From Clostridiales bacterium (GTDB lineage Bacteria; Bacillota; Clostridia; Saccharofermentanales; UBA5734): 5,587 nucleotides of DNA. Positions 4,082 through 5,587 of this stretch are shown in pieces. The stretch is taken from positions 4,852-10,438 of the forward strand of contig DOFA01000127.1 of NCBI GenBank assembly GCA_003532195.1, read 5' to 3'. Made by a program: the position numbers and the translations under genes. The notes below the pieces were generated by a model. The model did no database searches, was not told the DNA's origin, and worked only from the letters and a program-made list of their open reading frames with translations. Position 1 is the stretch's first letter. Every line of letters starts with the position of its first letter.

Positions 4082-5587
4082 ATGCCTACAGCCAAGCTTA
4101 GCCTCAAGAAAGGCCTGCAGGACTGGTTTAGCCGGAACAGCAACGTCTGGCTGGCTTTTGGCCTGCCCGCCCTGATTCTCCTGGTCGGTTACTTTACCCG
4201 GGGCGTCTACCCGATTGCCGACCGCAATGTGCTGACGGTCGACCTGTACCACCAATACGCACCTTTCATGGCGGAGCTGCAGCACAAGCTGACGAGCGGC
4301 GGCAGTTTATTCTATACCTGGGCTGGCGGCCTGGGCGTCAATTTCCTGACCTTGATTGCCTATTATCTGGCCAGTCCGCTGAATATCATCACCGTGCTCT
4401 TTCCTCCGGCATACCTGACGGAAGCGATCCTGGTCCTGATTGTGCTCAAGATCGGGCTGGCCGGGGCCTGCTTTTTCATTTTCCTGCGCGGCGTATGGAA
4501 GCGCGACAATCTGCAGATGGTGGCCATATCCATCTTCTACGCTTTATCCGCCTATGCGCTGGCTTACTCCTGGAATATCATGTGGCTGGACGGCATTTTC
4601 CTGCTGCCGCTGATCATCCTCGGCCTGGTGCGGCTGGTCCGGGACCGGCGCTTCCTGCTTTATACAATAACCCTGGCTTTGGCCATTTTCTGCAATTACT
4701 ACATCGCCTTCTTCATCGTCTTGTTCACTATCCTCTATTTTCCGGTCTGCCTGTTTCAATATCACAGCCTGGCCCGGCCCAGGCAGCTGCTGGCCGCTGT
4801 CGGCCGGTTCGCCGCCTTTTCCGTTTTAGCGGGCGGGCTGGCGGCGGTCATGCTCCTGCCGACCTATTTTTCGCTGAGCCTGACCTCTGCCGCCGGCGAC
4901 CATATGCCGTCGACGGTCAGCCATTATTATGATTTATTCGATTATATCGGCCAGCATTTCATGCTGGTGTCGCCGACCATACGGGATGGCATGCCGAATA
5001 TGTACTGCGGGGTGCTGATGCTGATTCTGGTTCCGGCTTATTTTTTCGCCAAGTCGATATCGCCTAAAGAAAAACTCTGGCATTTGGCGCTGGTCATGGT
5101 CCTGATCCTCAGCTTCAACGTCAATGTGCTCAATTTCATCTGGCACGGCAAGCATTTCCCGAACCAGCTCCCTTATCGCAATTCATTCGTTTATATCTTT
5201 CTCATTCTGAGCCTGGGGTATCCGGCCCTGCACAGCCTGACCGAATTCACCGGCAAGCAGATCGGGTCTTTTTGCGCCGCCGCCGTCGCAGTCGTCCTGC
5301 TGGCGCAGAAACTCAATGACAAGCCCATGGAGCTGCAGACCCTTTATGTAACAGTCATTTTTATTGTCATTTACGCGGCTGTCCTGACCTTGGACCGGAT
5401 CAGGGAAATCCATCCCAGCGACATGGCACTGGCCTTGCTGGCGGTGGTTGTCGCCGAACTGCTGCTGAACACCCTGCTGACCTTGCACCGTATCGATACG
5501 ACCGAGTATTATTCAACTCGCGAAGGCTACTTTTCCGGTGAGGAAGTCGAGCAGCTCCGGGATGAACTGGATAAAATCAAGGATTCG
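4082..5587 (+). CDS. YfhO-family polytopic membrane protein, N-terminal part (cut by window edge)
   Basis: The frame is open for 502 codons to the right edge with no stop. The full family length is typically 800-900 residues, so roughly 60 percent is present. Residues 41-58 (GVYPIADRNVLTVDLYHQ) and 75-107 (including FYTWAGGLGVNF and YYLASPLNI) match the conserved start of the YfhO family (PF09586 type), whose fold resembles GT-C glycosyltransferases. D54 sits in the first outer loop, where such enzymes keep their catalytic acid. WLDG (168-171) and YRNSF (365-369) are other conserved-looking patches. About a dozen hydrophobic segments follow, roughly 22-40, 112-135, 145-165, 192-225, 240-262, 307-323, 330-350, 366-384, 418-436 and 447-467. 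B. subtilis YfhO is needed for lipoteichoic acid glycosylation, probably transferring sugar from a lipid-phosphate carrier outside the membrane. The role here is inferred by family only. The ATG is fixed by GAGGAG (4069-4074) seven bases upstream. It is likely co-transcribed with the cupin. Confidence 0.87.
   Translation, partial: MPTAKLSLKKGLQDWFSRNSNVWLAFGLPALILLVGYFTRGVYPIADRNVLTVDLYHQYAPFMAELQHKLTSGGSLFYTWAGGLGVNFLTLIAYYLASPLNIITVLFPPAYLTEAILVLIVLKIGLAGACFFIFLRGVWKRDNLQMVAISIFYALSAYALAYSWNIMWLDGIFLLPLIILGLVRLVRDRRFLLYTITLALAIFCNYYIAFFIVLFTILYFPVCLFQYHSLARPRQLLAAVGRFAAFSVLAGGLAAVMLLPTYFSLSLTSAAGDHMPSTVSHYYDLFDYIGQHFMLVSPTIRDGMPNMYCGVLMLILVPAYFFAKSISPKEKLWHLALVMVLILSFNVNVLNFIWHGKHFPNQLPYRNSFVYIFLILSLGYPALHSLTEFTGKQIGSFCAAAVAVVLLAQKLNDKPMELQTLYVTVIFIVIYAAVLTLDRIREIHPSDMALALLAVVVAELLLNTLLTLHRIDTTEYYSTREGYFSGEEVEQLRDELDKIKDS

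Noticed and set aside
4495..4932. Plus-strand open frame of 145 codons within the YfhO-family region
   Set aside because: It is an alternative frame of the YfhO-family gene, which is open continuously from 4082 to the window end and carries the family motifs.

Overview
The window reads as an ordinary chromosomal stretch of a bacterium, most likely a member of the Bacillota (Clostridia or Negativicutes type). This rests on the strong GGAGG-type ribosome sites, the YfhO-family membrane protein, the 390-residue form of the F420-glutamate-ligase-like protein and the moderately high GC content. It is an inference from gene content, not a proven placement. There are no tRNA, rRNA, CRISPR or transposase genes.

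Layout. Minus strand, left part: the first 44 codons of a short-chain dehydrogenase/reductase run off the left edge (1-133). Upstream of it lies a complete NCS2-family uracil/xanthine permease (355-1794). A terminator-like hairpin (232-262) and a larger inverted repeat (283-345) separate the two. Upstream of the permease is a 473-base gap (1795-2267). It holds a good minus-strand sigma-70-type promoter (2107-2135) and a leader of about 300 nt. The leader contains several hairpins, two of them followed by U-rich tracts, and a 31-codon leader ORF with an excellent Shine-Dalgarno site. Plus strand, right part: an F420-0:L-glutamate ligase-like protein (2268-3449), a single-domain cupin with its own likely promoter (3653-4009), and the first 502 codons of a YfhO-family polytopic membrane protein (4082 to the right edge).

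How the parts fit. The permease and the ligase-like gene are divergent from the 1795-2267 gap. The cupin and the YfhO gene are close together (72 bases) and probably co-transcribed. Their gap is filled by four degenerate 16-17 bp tandem repeats that begin inside the cupin stop region. No shared pathway links the genes.

The most notable element is the permease leader. It looks like a multi-step attenuator in which translation of a leader peptide would disrupt a terminator hairpin, reminiscent in principle of pyrimidine-responsive leader attenuation. An additional upstream hairpin has an alternative fold and a loop complementary to the first terminator. I did not recognise it as a known riboswitch or a PyrR site.
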